This document shows positions 10,616 to 21,660 of a stretch of 64,000 nucleotides of DNA, one piece after another. Within the stretch, counting starts at the first letter, position 1; the number at the start of each line of letters is the position of its first letter. Source of the DNA: Diplolepis rosae (lineage: Eukaryota > Arthropoda > Insecta > Hymenoptera > Diplolepididae); assembly GCA_030998225.1 (NCBI GenBank), contig JAPYXD010000171.1:558001-622000 (forward strand), read 5' to 3'. The notes under the pieces were generated by a model. The model worked only from the letters and a program-made list of their open reading frames with translations. It was not told the DNA's origin and searched no databases. The translations under genes were made by a program, and so were the position numbers.

Positions 10616-11470
10616 TTACACTCGGTGACCGTTCTTGCTCCTTTTAATATCGTAACTTGGCGCTGACCTGGGCTTGGCCGGGCTCCCAATGATCCTTGTT
10701 GTGGGCCCTCGTGGCTTGGTAGGTGGCTTGCTGGGACGGGTAGCTCTCCGGCGTATCCCTGGATCCTCCTGGGGTGGAGGAATGAGGGGAATCCTTTTCA
10801 CTGGCGCTGGTCTGGCCCCAGCCTGGCGGGCCGCCTTTTTCGGGTCCGCGGTTTTCCCGCGTTGTTCCTTGGGAAATAGGCGGCGAGGGCTAATCGTGGA
10901 CCGACGTAGGATAGACTCCCGAGGGCTCCTCTTTCGGGTCAGCCTAATGGGGGAACAAGTGAGCTCAAGCTCCCAGATCGGGGATTGTAGAAGCTCCTCG
11001 AAGCTCCTTCCGCTTTCCTGTGCGGGCTGTGTGGTGGCGGTTTGGGACCGGACGGCACACTGGTTCACTACTCGGTCAAACAGGGCGGTGAATTGGCCTT
11101 GCGGCGTGCCTGGGTCGGTTATGACCCCGGAGCGTTTAGTGGGGCTCGTTGGGGTTGACGTCGCCGGTGCCGTAGGCGTCGGGGTTGTTGGTGAGGCGGC
11201 TGGTACGGCCGGCAGCGAGGCGGTCGTCGTGGTCGGCGGCGTTCGCTGCTGTAGCGACCCCTGTAACAGGGACTTCGGCGTCGGGTCGTATTCGGGTACC
11301 TCGACGGTGGCTATGGCGTCCGTGGTTTCCCCAGCCTCATAGCTGGGCCACTGGGGATCGTAGGCCTGGGGAGCGTTGGCGGCCTCTCTTTTCGCCTTCA
11401 GGAAGGCTTCAATCCTGGCCTTCGCCCGGCGCTGGTAGGACGGGCACTTCTTATTCTTCGGCTTCCGAAA
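10616..11470 (-). CDS. Pro/Thr/Arg-rich exon of the LTR element (unknown function)
   Basis: An open frame of about 284 codons runs on the minus strand from 11470 to a stop at 10616. It is preceded by a good acceptor (polypyrimidine, then CCTCACAG at 11480-11471), so it is probably an exon joined to sequence upstream of the donor at 11907. The first third is basic and Lys/Arg-rich, followed by a Pro/Thr/Ala-rich linker (residues about 55-110). Then comes a segment with FTALFDRVV and an aromatic/hydrophobic patch, and last a strongly basic Pro/Arg-rich tail. The composition would fit a Gag-like or nucleic-acid-binding protein. No zinc knuckle or known domain is visible, so I give no function. 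GC content is far above that of the flanks. Frames on + at 10674-11342 and 11185-11592 are its shadows. Confidence 0.45.
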   Translation of the reverse strand, partial: FRKPKNKKCPSYQRRAKARIEAFLKAKREAANAPQAYDPQWPSYEAGETTDAIATVEVPEYDPTPKSLLQGSLQQRTPPTTTTASLPAVPAASPTTPTPTAPATSTPTSPTKRSGVITDPGTPQGQFTALFDRVVNQCAVRSQTATTQPAQESGRSFEELLQSPIWELELTCSPIRLTRKRSPRESILRRSTISPRRLFPKEQRGKTADPKKAARQAGARPAPVKRIPLIPPPQEDPGIRRRATRPSKPPTKPRGPTTRIIGSPAKPRSAPSYDIKRSKNGHRV

Positions 11471-11530
11471 CTGTGAGGGAAGACAGGTGGGGATTAGCTC
11501 GAAGAAGGTCTCTCGTGGGGGGGGGGGGGG

Positions 11531-11865
11531 TACGTCCGAGGAATCCCGGGCGTTTACGCGACTCCCTAGGACTCCAGAGAGTGGGTGGTTAGTGGGTAGT
11601 CACGGGGGGGGTTGATGACGAGTACGCCCGAGAAATCCCGAGCGTGTACGCGACTCTCTAGGGATCCAGAGAGTGGGTGGTTAGTGGGTGGTCACGGGGG
11701 GGGGCGGGGTGATGACGAGTACGCCCGAGAAATCCCGAGCGTGTACGCGACTCTCTAGGGATCCAGAGAGTGGGTGGTTAGTGGGTGGTCGCGGGGGCGG
11801 GGGGTGACGAGTACGCCCGAGAAATCCCGAGCGTGTACGCGATTCCCTAGGAATCCAGAGAGCCG
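11531..11865. repeat. Minisatellite, about 92-97 bp unit, 3.6 copies
   Basis: Units start at TACGTCCGAG (11531) and TACGCCCGAG (11623, 11720, 11812). They contain GAAATCCCGAGCGTGTACGC, CCAGAGAGTGGGTGGTTAG and a G-rich run that varies in length. The array lies inside the putative intron. G runs of 7-12 nt could form quadruplexes. Confidence 0.9.
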
Positions 11866-11905
11866 TAAGGAGGAAGAATTGCGAGTCTAAATGTGCAACA
11901 CACTT

Positions 11906-11911
11906 ACCCTT
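11906..11911 (-). promoter_or_regulatory. Splice donor of the LTR-element leader
   Basis: The minus strand reads CCAAGG/GTAAGTGTG, a strong consensus donor. With the acceptor at 11471 it would remove a 437-bp intron containing the minisatellite. Confidence 0.45.
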
Positions 11912-11968
11912 GGTGGTTGAAAATTCTCCGCCTGGGGAAATAATGGTCGAGGCTTCGAGTAAAACATC

Positions 11969-11974
11969 TTTATT
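11969..11974 (-). terminator. AATAAA polyadenylation signal of the LTR
   Basis: The minus strand reads TCAATAAAGATG about 160 bp downstream of the TATA box, the spacing expected for an R region. Confidence 0.5.
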
Positions 11975-12129
11975 GAGACTATGTTGTTCTACACTGGCAG
12001 GCTTAAACTCTCTAACTTACACTGGACACTTGAATCCTTAGGCGGTGAGATACTCGGTACTTCCAGAGTGTCTCGTGAAGTCTTGGCTGTGCCTAGACGC
12101 GACTGACTAATTGTCACTTCGAAGGCCCT

Positions 12130-12136
12130 TTTTATA
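12130..12136 (-). promoter_or_regulatory. TATA box of the LTR
   Basis: The minus strand reads CTTATAAAAAGGGCC, followed about 30 bp later by TCAGTCGCG, an initiator-like start. Confidence 0.5.
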
Positions 12137-12928
12137 AGCAGGGAAATTGAGGGGAAGATCGCAGTAGAGGGAGTAGTCGTTTTTTTATTATAGGTTTTTC
12201 CTATTACTTTTCCTTCCCTTAACTCTGTACTTGAGTTAGTACGTCCTTGGGGGATGGGTCAGCGTCGTTTTTCCTCCTCACTCCTATTAGAAACTCTCTC
12301 TCACCCTTTCTATCTAGTTGGTACTGGATGGGTTAGGAAGGGGTAGGCGTGAAGAAGCGCTTTAGTTTTCTCCGCTTTTCGAGCTTTCTCTTAGCTTCTC
12401 TGTAGCCTGTGAGTTTGCATCTTGGGCCCAGCGGGGAGGGAGGGGAGAGGGCTGCGTAGGTACTGCTACTTACCGCCTAGGAGAGAGCGAGAAAGCATGC
12501 GTGAGAGAAGGAGAGGGTAGACGCTGACGTGTATACTCAGGACTTTCTCTTTCTGCTATTCCAAAGGGTTTCGAAGCGACTTAAGCTTATGGCCAGGACA
12601 GGCGGCTTCATAATATTTACCGCCTAGAAGAGGCGCGTATAACAAATTGAGAAAAATCATTAAAGAATAAACAGTTTACAAATTTAAATCTAAAAAGTAA
12701 TTTTTCACGTATTTAATTTTTTTGGTTTGTTTACGGCTAAACCTCATGCATGCTGTAGTTTTTGATTTTTTCAATCAAGTGTTTCTGGTGAATCAGATAT
12801 GTATTAGGAAACGGACATTTTTTTTCTTATAATTTAGTGTAAAAACCACATGTAAATTCAAATGAAACATCTTTAATTTCATATTTTTAGGTCACTTTCA
12901 AGTAATTTTTTTAGAATCAAAATATATA

Positions 12929-13795
12929 CAGTACCGGTTAGAATTGTGGGACCACCTGTTTTTCGATAATTGCTTAAATTATCCTAATTTGAATTATGTG
13001 TGTAAAAAAATTTGTTCCCTTAATTAAATTTAAAGCTATCAAAATTCTTCATAAAATGAGCCAAGCATGAATTCGTTTTGTTAATTTTTGAAGAAGTTAT
13101 TGCAGAAAGAGTCTAAATTTCAATTTTTTCTTAAATTTTAAATAACTTTCGAAATAATCAACATTTTAAAATGCTTTGGACTAATTTTAAACCTAAATTT
13201 CTACAAAATCGAACAAAGTCTTTGGAATTGATGTGCAATTTTTTTCTTATATACTGCTCGAGGTTGAAGTTCAAATAAGAAAGTTTGAAAAAATCCAATA
13301 TTGCTTTTGCTGAAAAAAACATTTTTATAAGATATATAAAACATATAATCATGAATTTTGTATCGAATTCCCTTAAAATATATATTCATATGATCTTTAT
13401 TATGATTTACCTACAGATGAAATGTTTTCGAAATTTTTCTACTTTTTTGTTACAATTTCAACTCTTTGCATTATGCAAGAAAAAAATTATAGATTTATAA
13501 TGACAATTTACTGCGATTCTATAGAATTTTAGCTTTGAAATGAACCTAAGAACATTAAAAATGTTTATTGTTTCGAAATTTATTTAAAATTTAAGAAAAC
13601 ATTGAAATTTAGACTTGTTTTGCAATAACTACTTCAAAATTTAGCGAAACGACTTCATTCCAGACTAGTTCTAAAGATAATTTGATGGCTTTCACATTAT
13701 TAATAGTACAAATTTCATCACTCACAGAATTGAAATTAAGATAATTTAAGCAATCATCAAAAAAACAGGTGGTCCCACAATTCTGACCGGTAGTG
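12929..13795 (+). mobile_element. Complete Tc1-like fold-back MITE (right arm)
   Basis: The termini read inward CAGTACCGGTTAGAATTGTG and CACTACCGGTCAGAATTGTG. The inverted similarity runs for several hundred bases, so the whole 867-bp element is nearly a fold-back. TA flanks both ends. The diverged half of the fold-back near 8097-8112 (AATATGTATAAGTATC) shows the unoccupied site. No transposase is encoded; the 71-codon frame at 13285-13500 and the 64-codon frame at 13352-13158 look like chance. Confidence 0.8.
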
Positions 13796-14137
13796 TATAT
13801 ATAAGTATTAAATCATTGAAAACTAAGAACATTCTCGATCCACTTTATTTTTAAAAAATTTCAATTAAATTATTTAAGCGTTTAGAATTTTAAGCATACT
13901 TTCTTTTCATAAAATTGCATTTTATAATTGTGATAATAAAAGATTCCAGATATTTTGATTCTTCAATATAGAATAAGAAAATTACTTACAGATATCGGTG
14001 GAAATGAAATATCCCAATTTTTGTAAAAACACTTCAAATTCACTTTCACAAAAGATATTGTAGTTTTTCACTAACCGTTTTTTTTTGTTCTTTAATTTCT
14101 CTTCAATCTTTAATTTTTCAAGAACTTCTTGTAACAC

Positions 14138-14175
<38 letters not shown>

Positions 14176-14295
14176 GTGAATTTATTAGTGGTTCCTTCAC
14201 GTTGTCACCTCCTTATATATTCCAGAGCTTGTTGATAGAAATATGATCCACTTTGATAAGTCCAGCTTCAGAAGAAGAACTTTCAGGAGTATATG

Positions 14296-15196
14296 CTCTT
14301 TCGTTTTTCTTCTCGATCACACTTTAAGTGCATATAATTTGATCGCAATCTAATAAATTCTAACATAATTTTCCAATTCTCATCTTTTATTAAACCTCAA
14401 ATTTTTTTATTTGCAAGAGGAATATCATAAACATTTTTTGGAGGATAATGAGACATATCGTATTTATGAATATCTCTTCGAATGTAAGCAAAAAAATCAG
14501 AGGGGTGTGATATTATATATTAGCCCGTCTGTATCTGTATAAAGTAATTTTGCATTATTTCCAAGTTATGTTTCTTGTAATTATAATGGAAATCATAAAT
14601 CATTATTTTTGATATATCGAAAATGATGAAACTTGTATAAACTGGTTTTCTAAATGTACTTTTAATTGATTAAGCTCTATTAAGACCATATTCAAAACCA
14701 TATTCAAAATCCACTTTAAGTATAAAACCTGCAGATGGATTATCAGGAATATTCAAAAAATCAATCATTTAAAAATCTGCCACCCATTCAAAATCCCCAC
14801 ACTTTTGATGAACAATAACATTTCAGGATCTGTCAACAATTCGAGTTTTATTTTAGTAAATTTTAACATTGCATCAAAAGCAAGTCCAGGTGGATCTAAA
14901 TTATATGTTTTTAAACAATAGTGTCTAAAATTCTCAAAAATATCAGATAAAAGTATAGGACATCAGTTTTGAGGTAAAGATCTGAATATTCACCTATAAT
15001 TTTCAAGTTAAAAGTTTTCCCAAACTCTACGAGCATGCTGATAATCTTCATTAAAAATACTTGAATTATTTAATTTTACAGAAAAATGCCTCTTTTGAAG
15101 GTAATTGATTTTTCTTCTCATTTTTCCAAATTATCGTCAATATAACTGTATGGAAAGACTCCTTTTGTAATCAATAAATGAAAGTTCATTATTATT
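14296..15196 (-). pseudogene. Decayed Polinton/Maverick-type family-B DNA polymerase (right arm)
   Basis: This is the mirrored copy of the left-arm remnant with the same stops and frame breaks. Recognisable segments are the same: the EDYQHARRVW-like stretch near 15045, the [12 protein letters not shown] stretch near 14975, the MIYDFHYN-like stretch near 14600 and the DMSHYPP-like stretch near 14455. Sharing every visible disabling change with the left copy places the arm duplication after inactivation. As in the left arm, no other Polinton gene is recognisable. Confidence 0.75.
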
Positions 15197-17642
15197 TTCA
15201 CAGTGTCTTTTTGTTATTATTTTTTCATCATCATTGAGGAATAATGCTAATTTTTCAAGACGATAACATTCTTTTGATATCTTAATTAATTACTTACCCT
15301 TCAAGGAATCTTTGACTCCAGAAGCGGTCTCTGAGAAATATTTGTTTTAAAACAATTTTTATCATTATTCACATGGCGACAGTAGTGTGTCTAGAAGGTA
15401 ATTCTACCTCCCATCAAAGGGAACCACCGACACACACGTCTAAATTAATCGGAAAAAAATTTATCAAAATTATTACATTAAACTAGAGCGTTTAAATTAA
15501 CCATATGCCTTTATTTTTCTGAGAAATATTTTTTAACATTTGTCCTTTACATTCCATACGTGCAGAGGTTAAACCAAAAAATTTTATCAAATTTATTACT
15601 TTAAACATCCTGCAAGCGTTTAACCAATCAAGTCACAAACATATACCTTTGTTTTTCCGAGAATTATTTTTTATCATTTTATCTTTATATATTTTTTAAC
15701 ATAAAAGCCTTAAAAAAGAACCAACACATGATTTTGAGGTCATTTTTTCAAGATCCACCTAAAATCTTTGAAATAAACGTTTCCCGAAAGAGATGACTCC
15801 ACCACCCCCCACCACCCACCCCCTACTGTATTATTGTTCACATATCCCGAATGTGATTTAATGTCATAAACGTATGATATCAGATTACTGCAGTCTAACT
15901 GGGAGATGTCATATCAATTTTATTAGCATAAACAATCCAAGCTCTAAAAACTAAATCATTTCACACATACCCCACGTCTAAATTAATCAGAAAAAATTTT
16001 ATCAAATTTATTACATTAAACATCCTGAGAGCGTTTAAATTAACCATATGCCTTTATTTTTCTGAGAAATATTTTTCAATATTTGTCCGTCACATGCCTT
16101 TATTTTTCTAGGAAATATTTTTTAACATTTGTCCTTTACATTCCATACATACAGAGGTTAAACCAACTCCTAAAGTCTTTGAAATAAACGTTTCCCGAAA
16201 GAGATGACCCCCACCCCACCCCCCATTCATTAATAAACAATTTATCAAGGGTATAGTGTGACGTCATATGCTTCGAACTCCTTCTTGAAACTTCCAGACT
16301 TAGCTTGGAACAGAACCAATCGAAGCTTCTCGATGTCGGTAAATGTCGGTTACAGGAATTTGCATCTAGAACCGGCATTGTATAACTACTAACGTACATT
16401 CGTGTTTATGTCGTCCCAAAATTCAGACTTCATGAGCCTCGTCAGCTAGAAAGTTTAAAAACTTTCCTCGAGCACGAACCACCAGAATCTGAAAAGTGGA
16501 AGTGGGAAGACGTAATCACTGAAGCATATATAATTGAACGATCAGCAGGAATCCTGCTTTTAGGAACAATATGAGATTTCATTCAGAATTAACTAGAAAA
16601 CGAACTACTCTATTTTTAGGTTCGTAAGTAGTCGGGTGCTCAAAATTTTTAATTTTACTTCTTACGCTACCAAACACCAGATTACCTTCTAATTCCAAAA
16701 AATTATACCAATATGATTATTACAGGTTTTCCGTGTGGAATACAAGCATTAAAAACTTCTCAGGTGTTTCCCAATATTCCTAACTTAAAAGAAAATTATG
16801 ATGAAAAAGTAAATGAAAGTATTTTATTTCATTGAAATATTTGGAATATTACTCCATGATATCCCAACTTATTCTACAAAGTATCATGGTTTTATATTTA
16901 AAACATTATAATAGAATTACATTTAATTGTGAAAAAATAATTTTCAATAACAAACAAATTTTTTATTTTATGGAACTTACACTGAGAAAAATATATCTGA
17001 ATTTTTCCTGTTTTTTATATGAATTCTACCTCAGGGGGGTAGAAAATAAGAAAATTTGCTAGTTGAAATGAAGTATATGCTACTGCGAAAGTGAAATAAG
17101 AGGATAAAAAATAAAAGTATTTACTTTTTTTATACGAAAGTTGTTATTCAAATTTTGAAGGAAATAGTACGTTATTTAAAGAAAAATATGTACAGTAACT
17201 GATTCTAAAAAAGTCCGATAAATTATGGGACTTTCTATGGTCCGTCAGCTTTCCGATAAATTATCAGAATAAAAACCTCAAATTGAAGGCAGGTTTTACT
17301 GTTTCTTCTCGGACTTATGGCATCAACTATACATGACTCCGTGCATTAGTGTGCGGCGAGCTCACGTGAGCAGTATACTTGTGTGCGTCTACATACAGAC
17401 GCGCGTCATGCCTGAATGCAGTAGTGTATTTTGGCGCATAAAGTGACTTAGTGTACGTGCGTATGTGTACCTATTTGAGGAAGTAAACTTGAAAAAGGTT
17501 ACTTGCTGAAAGTTTCAAAATTCGAGTTGTAATTTGGATTAACTGGAAACGTGATTTATCAACAATTAATTTATTTGATTGAAATAACAACTGTACATCA
17601 GAGAATCAGATTCGGAATTGAGTCGAGAGACGAGGTGATCTC

Positions 17643-18761
17643 TATGACGGTCAAGTATCTAACTGCCTGGAAGACGCCGTTCCAGTTTCAACTCTAAGCT
17701 AAAGAACCTTTTTGGAAAATAGCAATTTATGATCAACTTACGATCTAATACCTAGCTAAACGCAGACAAAAGCTATGCAAGAACATTACAAAATAAAAAA
17801 TTCGCTCGCACGTGCCTACCTAGGTTCGTTTTATAAAAAATTTCATAAAGTTGACTTCATAAAAAGTCACTAATTTTATTAAATTTTAATTTTTAAAAAG
17901 TGACTTTATAAAGTTTTTAATTACTAAGTTCCATTTGCATATTTACGGCATGGTTAATGTTTTCATATATTTTTTATTTTTTTAAATGATACATCATGAA
18001 AAATTGAACGACGCGCTTCACATTATTATCCGAGAAGCGCATCGGTTACAATTGTCATTGATTTTAAGCTTGATTTTCGAGTTTTCCAAGACAAAACACT
18101 TAAAAATGTTTCAAAACGTATTGTGTTTTGTCTGGCATTTCGATTTGATAATACGATTTTGCTAATTGGTTTTTCCATTTAGTTATTAAATAAAGTCATG
18201 TAGCAAAACCGATGGTTTCGCTATGTAGAATCTGCAATTAACAAAACAAATTTGTTTTTTTACGGTTGGGAAACGATTTCACTAACAGCAGGGTTTTTTA
18301 AAGTACAACTTGTAAGAAAATGGGGCATCTCAGGCTGTCAGTCATGTAACTAATAATCGAAGTGCCGTTGCAATGATTCCACAGATCATCGGTCTACGTT
18401 CTAGCCTACGGACCACGAGTGCGCGAGTTCGAACCCAGCTTGGACAGAATTATTTTCAGATTTTTTCAGCTTTACTACATAAATGTTTTAATTGCCTAAT
18501 ATAATTACTAACATTGTTTCATAATTGTGCATGACAGTTACAGTCTGAATGATTTCTCCTTTCGCACAGGTTGTCAATGATAAGTAGAGAAATGAAGGTA
18601 GAAACGTGAAAAGAGAAGAGGGAAGAAGGAGAAAAGGATCGATAAAAGGGAAAAGAAATTTTTGCTTTTTTTTGCGTCAAAAAAAGTCCGATAAAAAAAA
18701 GGAAAAAATCCGATAACAAACAGGAAAAATTCCGACAAGTCTATATGAACTTTTTAGTATT
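17643..18761. other. Spacer with a tRNA-like SINE fragment; otherwise nothing recognised
   Basis: AT-rich DNA. At about 18395-18455 the sequence CTACGGACCACGAGTGCGCGAG leads into GTTCGAACCCAGCTTGGAC, a good B box, with poor A-box similarity upstream. This suggests a tRNA-derived SINE fragment on +. Motifs of the type TCCGATAA recur at 18690-18735, as they do around 3300, 17220 and 32050. No gene seen. Confidence 0.5.
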
Positions 18762-18780
18762 CACTGAAAGAAATTTATCG

Positions 18781-18970
18781 TCCCTATTGAAAAATCCCAT
18801 GTAGGAAACTACCTAGGAAACTATGTAAGAAACTATATCGGAAACTACATGGGAAGCTATATGGGAAACTGTATAGTAATTTTAGACCGGATCCTATATA
18901 GTTTCCCATGTAGTTTCCAACATAGCTGCCTGTACACTTTCCCATATGGTTTCGTACATAGTTTCGCATG
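18781..18970 (+). repeat. Left subterminal repeat array of the CACTA element
   Basis: About 14 degenerate copies of a roughly 10-11 bp motif (GGAAACTAYAT). They switch to the opposite orientation (ATAGTTTCCCATG) after the centre near 18885 (AATTTTAGACCGGATCC). The array is thus internally palindromic and is mirrored at 29933-30126. In CACTA elements such subterminal motifs bind the transposase or an accessory protein. Confidence 0.9.
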
Positions 18971-19092
18971 TCTTGTTTTAAATTAAATGATTGTTTTTAA
19001 AATTGTAAATATTTAAATATGAATGTTCAAGTTGGATGTTAAGCGATGGTGAAGGGCGGATTATAAATTATTATAAAAAAACCTAAAATTTG
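18955..19092 (+). repeat. Inverted-repeat arm paired with 22012-22165
   Basis: The sequence from TACATAGTTTCGCATG through GATGGTGAAGGGCG to TTATAAATTATTATAAAAA is repeated inverted at 22012-22165 at roughly 90% identity. The pair brackets the second minus-strand gene, delimiting a 3.2-kb sub-block. Confidence 0.85.
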
Positions 19093-19144
19093 ATTTTTTG
19101 CATTTTATTGTTTTTCGACGAACATAATTATAAAAATATTTAAA

Positions 19145-20509
19145 TTATAGCTTCCTCCTAACGTCGTTTATTTTGCCCGTCAAATATTTGCCAACTAGTG
19201 CCATTCTAGCTTGACGTTTCATTCCAGTCACGCCAGATTCTGTAATTTTATTATACAGCGAATCTGCAAAATAAGAAAAAAAGTGCGTTTATTATAATTG
19301 TAAAGAAATTTGAAAAATCTATTTATATAAATTGCATATTAATGATATATGGACATTTTGTGATTCAAGTTTTTGAACAATCATTTAAACAATGCTGTCA
19401 CGTGGTCAATTGCATATGATATTATTTTCGGCGGCTTTATAATTTGAAAAAATATCAATATTATTAGAATATGAATGATCAGGAAGTAAATGTACTTGTA
19501 CTTGACACTACTTTTATTACCTCGTCCTTTTTCAAGTCCTTCCAACTCTTGACCTTCTGACGATACCGAAGATGCAGAATCAAGTCGAGCTTGGTTTTTC
19601 AGGAGCTCATCGTGCGTCTTTTCAAAATTTTATTATTTTTCGATTTCATCTTGGCCAAATCAACTTTTTTCTTGATTCTCTGAAAGAAAAGATCGAAACT
19701 TGGATGTAACACTTTACTTTATTAGACGTCGTTGCTTCTCCGCTACCTCCAATATTGGAAGAAAAACTTAACATTCTCCTGCTTGGGTATCTCAATCGCG
19801 TTTTGTCTTTCTGTCGCATTATATCTGCTTCACTTGCTAGGAAAGAAGATCTATTTTTTATTTTCGTGACAGTTTATAATAAAAAAAATTAAGCTTAGTA
19901 CGTGATAGCCTGATGTAACTGAACTTAGCACAGCTTATAACCGAAAATCTATTTTTTTTTTAAATTACTGAAATAAATTCTTTAGCAATAATATAGAGTA
20001 ATGAATTATTTTGGATCGCAATAATGATATGAAAACTATGTGAAAATCCACCCACGTACTCTAATGTATAAATATTTTATTTTAATTCTAATCTTATTTT
20101 AAAATTGCATGCAATTAAGCTGTTTAAATTTATTTATGGAAACATTTGCATTTCTTTTAAATGGCGTTGAAAACGCTTTATCAATTTACGTAATTTTAAT
20201 AAGTTCTTTTAGGCCTAAGAGAATTAGGTAAATTTGTTTAAGCATGCGTAATTAGGTGTATAAGCACTGAAAACTCATTATGCATAAAATATTTAAATAT
20301 GTATACTTACAACCAAGCAAGACTATATATGCGTTGAATAAATAGTCATCCTTATCCTTAGTGCCATTACACCATGCTTCATACTTATGGCCTGCTTTAA
20401 AGTCATTCTCATTCCTTGGAACAAAATTTCCCAATGAACTTATTAGTATCACTTTTTCACGTTCACTACCGAAGTAAACTAACGCAGTCGTAATTGCTCT
20501 TGATGACAT
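19145..20509 (-). pseudogene. Second accessory gene of the CACTA element; first exon related in layout to the BEN gene, frameshifted
   Basis: Predicted exons on - are 20509-20311, 19836-19718, 19679-19521 and 19263-19145, each with GT/AG borders (donors TTGTAAGT, AAAGTAAAG, GAGGTAATA; acceptors CCTAG, TTTCAG, TTGCAG). Exon 1 encodes about 66 residues starting MSSRAITTALVYFG and ending in LLG with a phase-1 donor. This is the same position and phase as exon 1 of the BEN gene, so the two probably share an N-terminal module. Exon 3 is 159 nt where phase needs 3n+1, so it carries a frameshift (near 19620, in an A-rich run). Exon 4 restores a basic C-terminus ending VRRKL. An in-frame ATG 36 codons upstream is possible. 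No BEN domain is seen. Function unknown. Confidence 0.5.
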
Positions 20510-21221
20510 TTTATTTAATTTTTCCGGAAGCCCATTCATCGTTTTATGTTTTCTTAGTTTTAATACACGCCACGTGCCGGTGTTGCCGGTGGTTCGCGGT
20601 TTTGCGTTTAAATTCACGTATTTCTTTAAATTCAGGGCACATGCGCGTAGTAGTCAGATGCTCCTTTAAGGAGCACTCACACTATAATTTCTTGTATAAT
20701 GTCTGATAATTTACATACATGCGATTAACGATAATAATAAATTCAACTGTATTATGTACATTAGTAAGTTTTTTCAACTTATGTACAAAGAGATAGGAAG
20801 TGTGACATTTATTTTAATTAAAGTTTTAAAAAAATACAATATCCTATAAACATGCCTTTATTTCTTGCCTTGTGGAGGTACGATGCAGTACGATCGTACG
20901 ATGTAGATTTCTTTTTTAAACCTCCTGAAATTGTGCAGTTAACATTGATGACAAACTGAAAAGTTAAGAGACGAAATCAGATTTTGAAAAAATCAAAATC
21001 CAAGTTAAACTGAAAAGTTTTTATTATTTGCTACCTCTTTATCGCAATTCAGAAGCAAGAATATGGAATAATAGTGATAATAAGTAAGTATGTATAACAT
21101 AACCTAACAGTATGTATTATAACACAACCTCACAGTTCAGTGTTTTCATCTTGCTCAATGCATAAATAATATTATAATTGTTGAAATTTAAAGTGTAAAT
21201 ATTTACAAGAGATGTACAGTG

Positions 21222-21660
21222 TTTTTTCATTCTCAAATGAGTTTATTTGAAAGTGTTCGGAAAAAGTCAATAATAACGAATAGCAAGCATTTTTTAAATG
21301 ATTAATATTATTATTTTCACAAGATTTCCCACTTTTCAATTCTAAAGTTTATTTTCTTTAGAAGAATAATAATTCATTTAAAAAAACAACATATTTTCCT
21401 CTGCATTGTGCAGTTTTCTTGGAAAACATGCTGTCTTAACATAATGTAATTTTTTAGAATTATCAATTTTCATAAATATTAGAAACTTTGCTATTTAATT
21501 ATAAATCACTTTCTTAACAATGCAAAGAGGGAAATATGTTTTTTTTATACAGGTATGAATTATTATTCTTCAAAAGAAAATAATCGTTGGAATTGAAAAA
21601 TGGGATTCGTTATTATTGATTTTTTCTGAACACTTTCAAATGAAATCCATTAAAGTAATC
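21222..21660. mobile_element. Fold-back MITE of about 440 bp
   Basis: The sequence from TTCATTCTCAAATGAGTTTA to about 21420 is repeated inverted at 21510-21660, with shared blocks GTGTTCGGAAAAAGTCAATA and CTTTAGAAGAATAATAATTC. The loop is about 90 bp. It is non-coding. The interval 20510-22568 contains nothing else I can name; the + strand frame at 22073-22390 is unsupported. Confidence 0.7.

Larger units (their letters stand above)
10352..12644 (-). mobile_element. 5' part of an LTR retrotransposon with a very long LTR/leader
   Basis: On the minus strand the unit starts TGTTATACGCG at 12644, abutting the inverted-repeat arm. It has a TATA box (TATAAAA, 12136-12130), AATAAA (11974-11969), a splice donor, a minisatellite-bearing intron, a long Pro-rich exon, and then a PBS-like TGGCGGCCCAACGTGTGGCC (10462-10443). 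Reading TG...CA from 12644 to about 10470 gives an LTR of about 2.2 kb, long but not unknown for insect Gypsy-like elements. The internal region is cut off by the element ending at 10351, and no pol or second LTR is present. It could instead be a fusion of an ordinary LTR with a GC-rich gene fragment. Confidence 0.55.
12645..17642 (-). repeat. Right arm of the 14.8-kb inverted repeat
   Basis: This is the mirror of 2884-7778. It is about 100 bp longer because it keeps the end of the Tc1-like element that the left arm lost. Only scattered substitutions distinguish the arms (for instance CTCTAGTTTAATG here against CTCTCGTTTAATG). The arm ends at GAGGTGATCTCTA. The flanking sequence beyond 17642 does not match the left flank. 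Confidence 0.95.

Noticed and set aside
10674..11592. Long + strand open frames (222 and 135 codons) in the GC-rich region
   Set aside because: They are antisense shadows of the minus-strand Pro-rich exon, which has a good splice acceptor and protein-like composition, and they run across a minisatellite.
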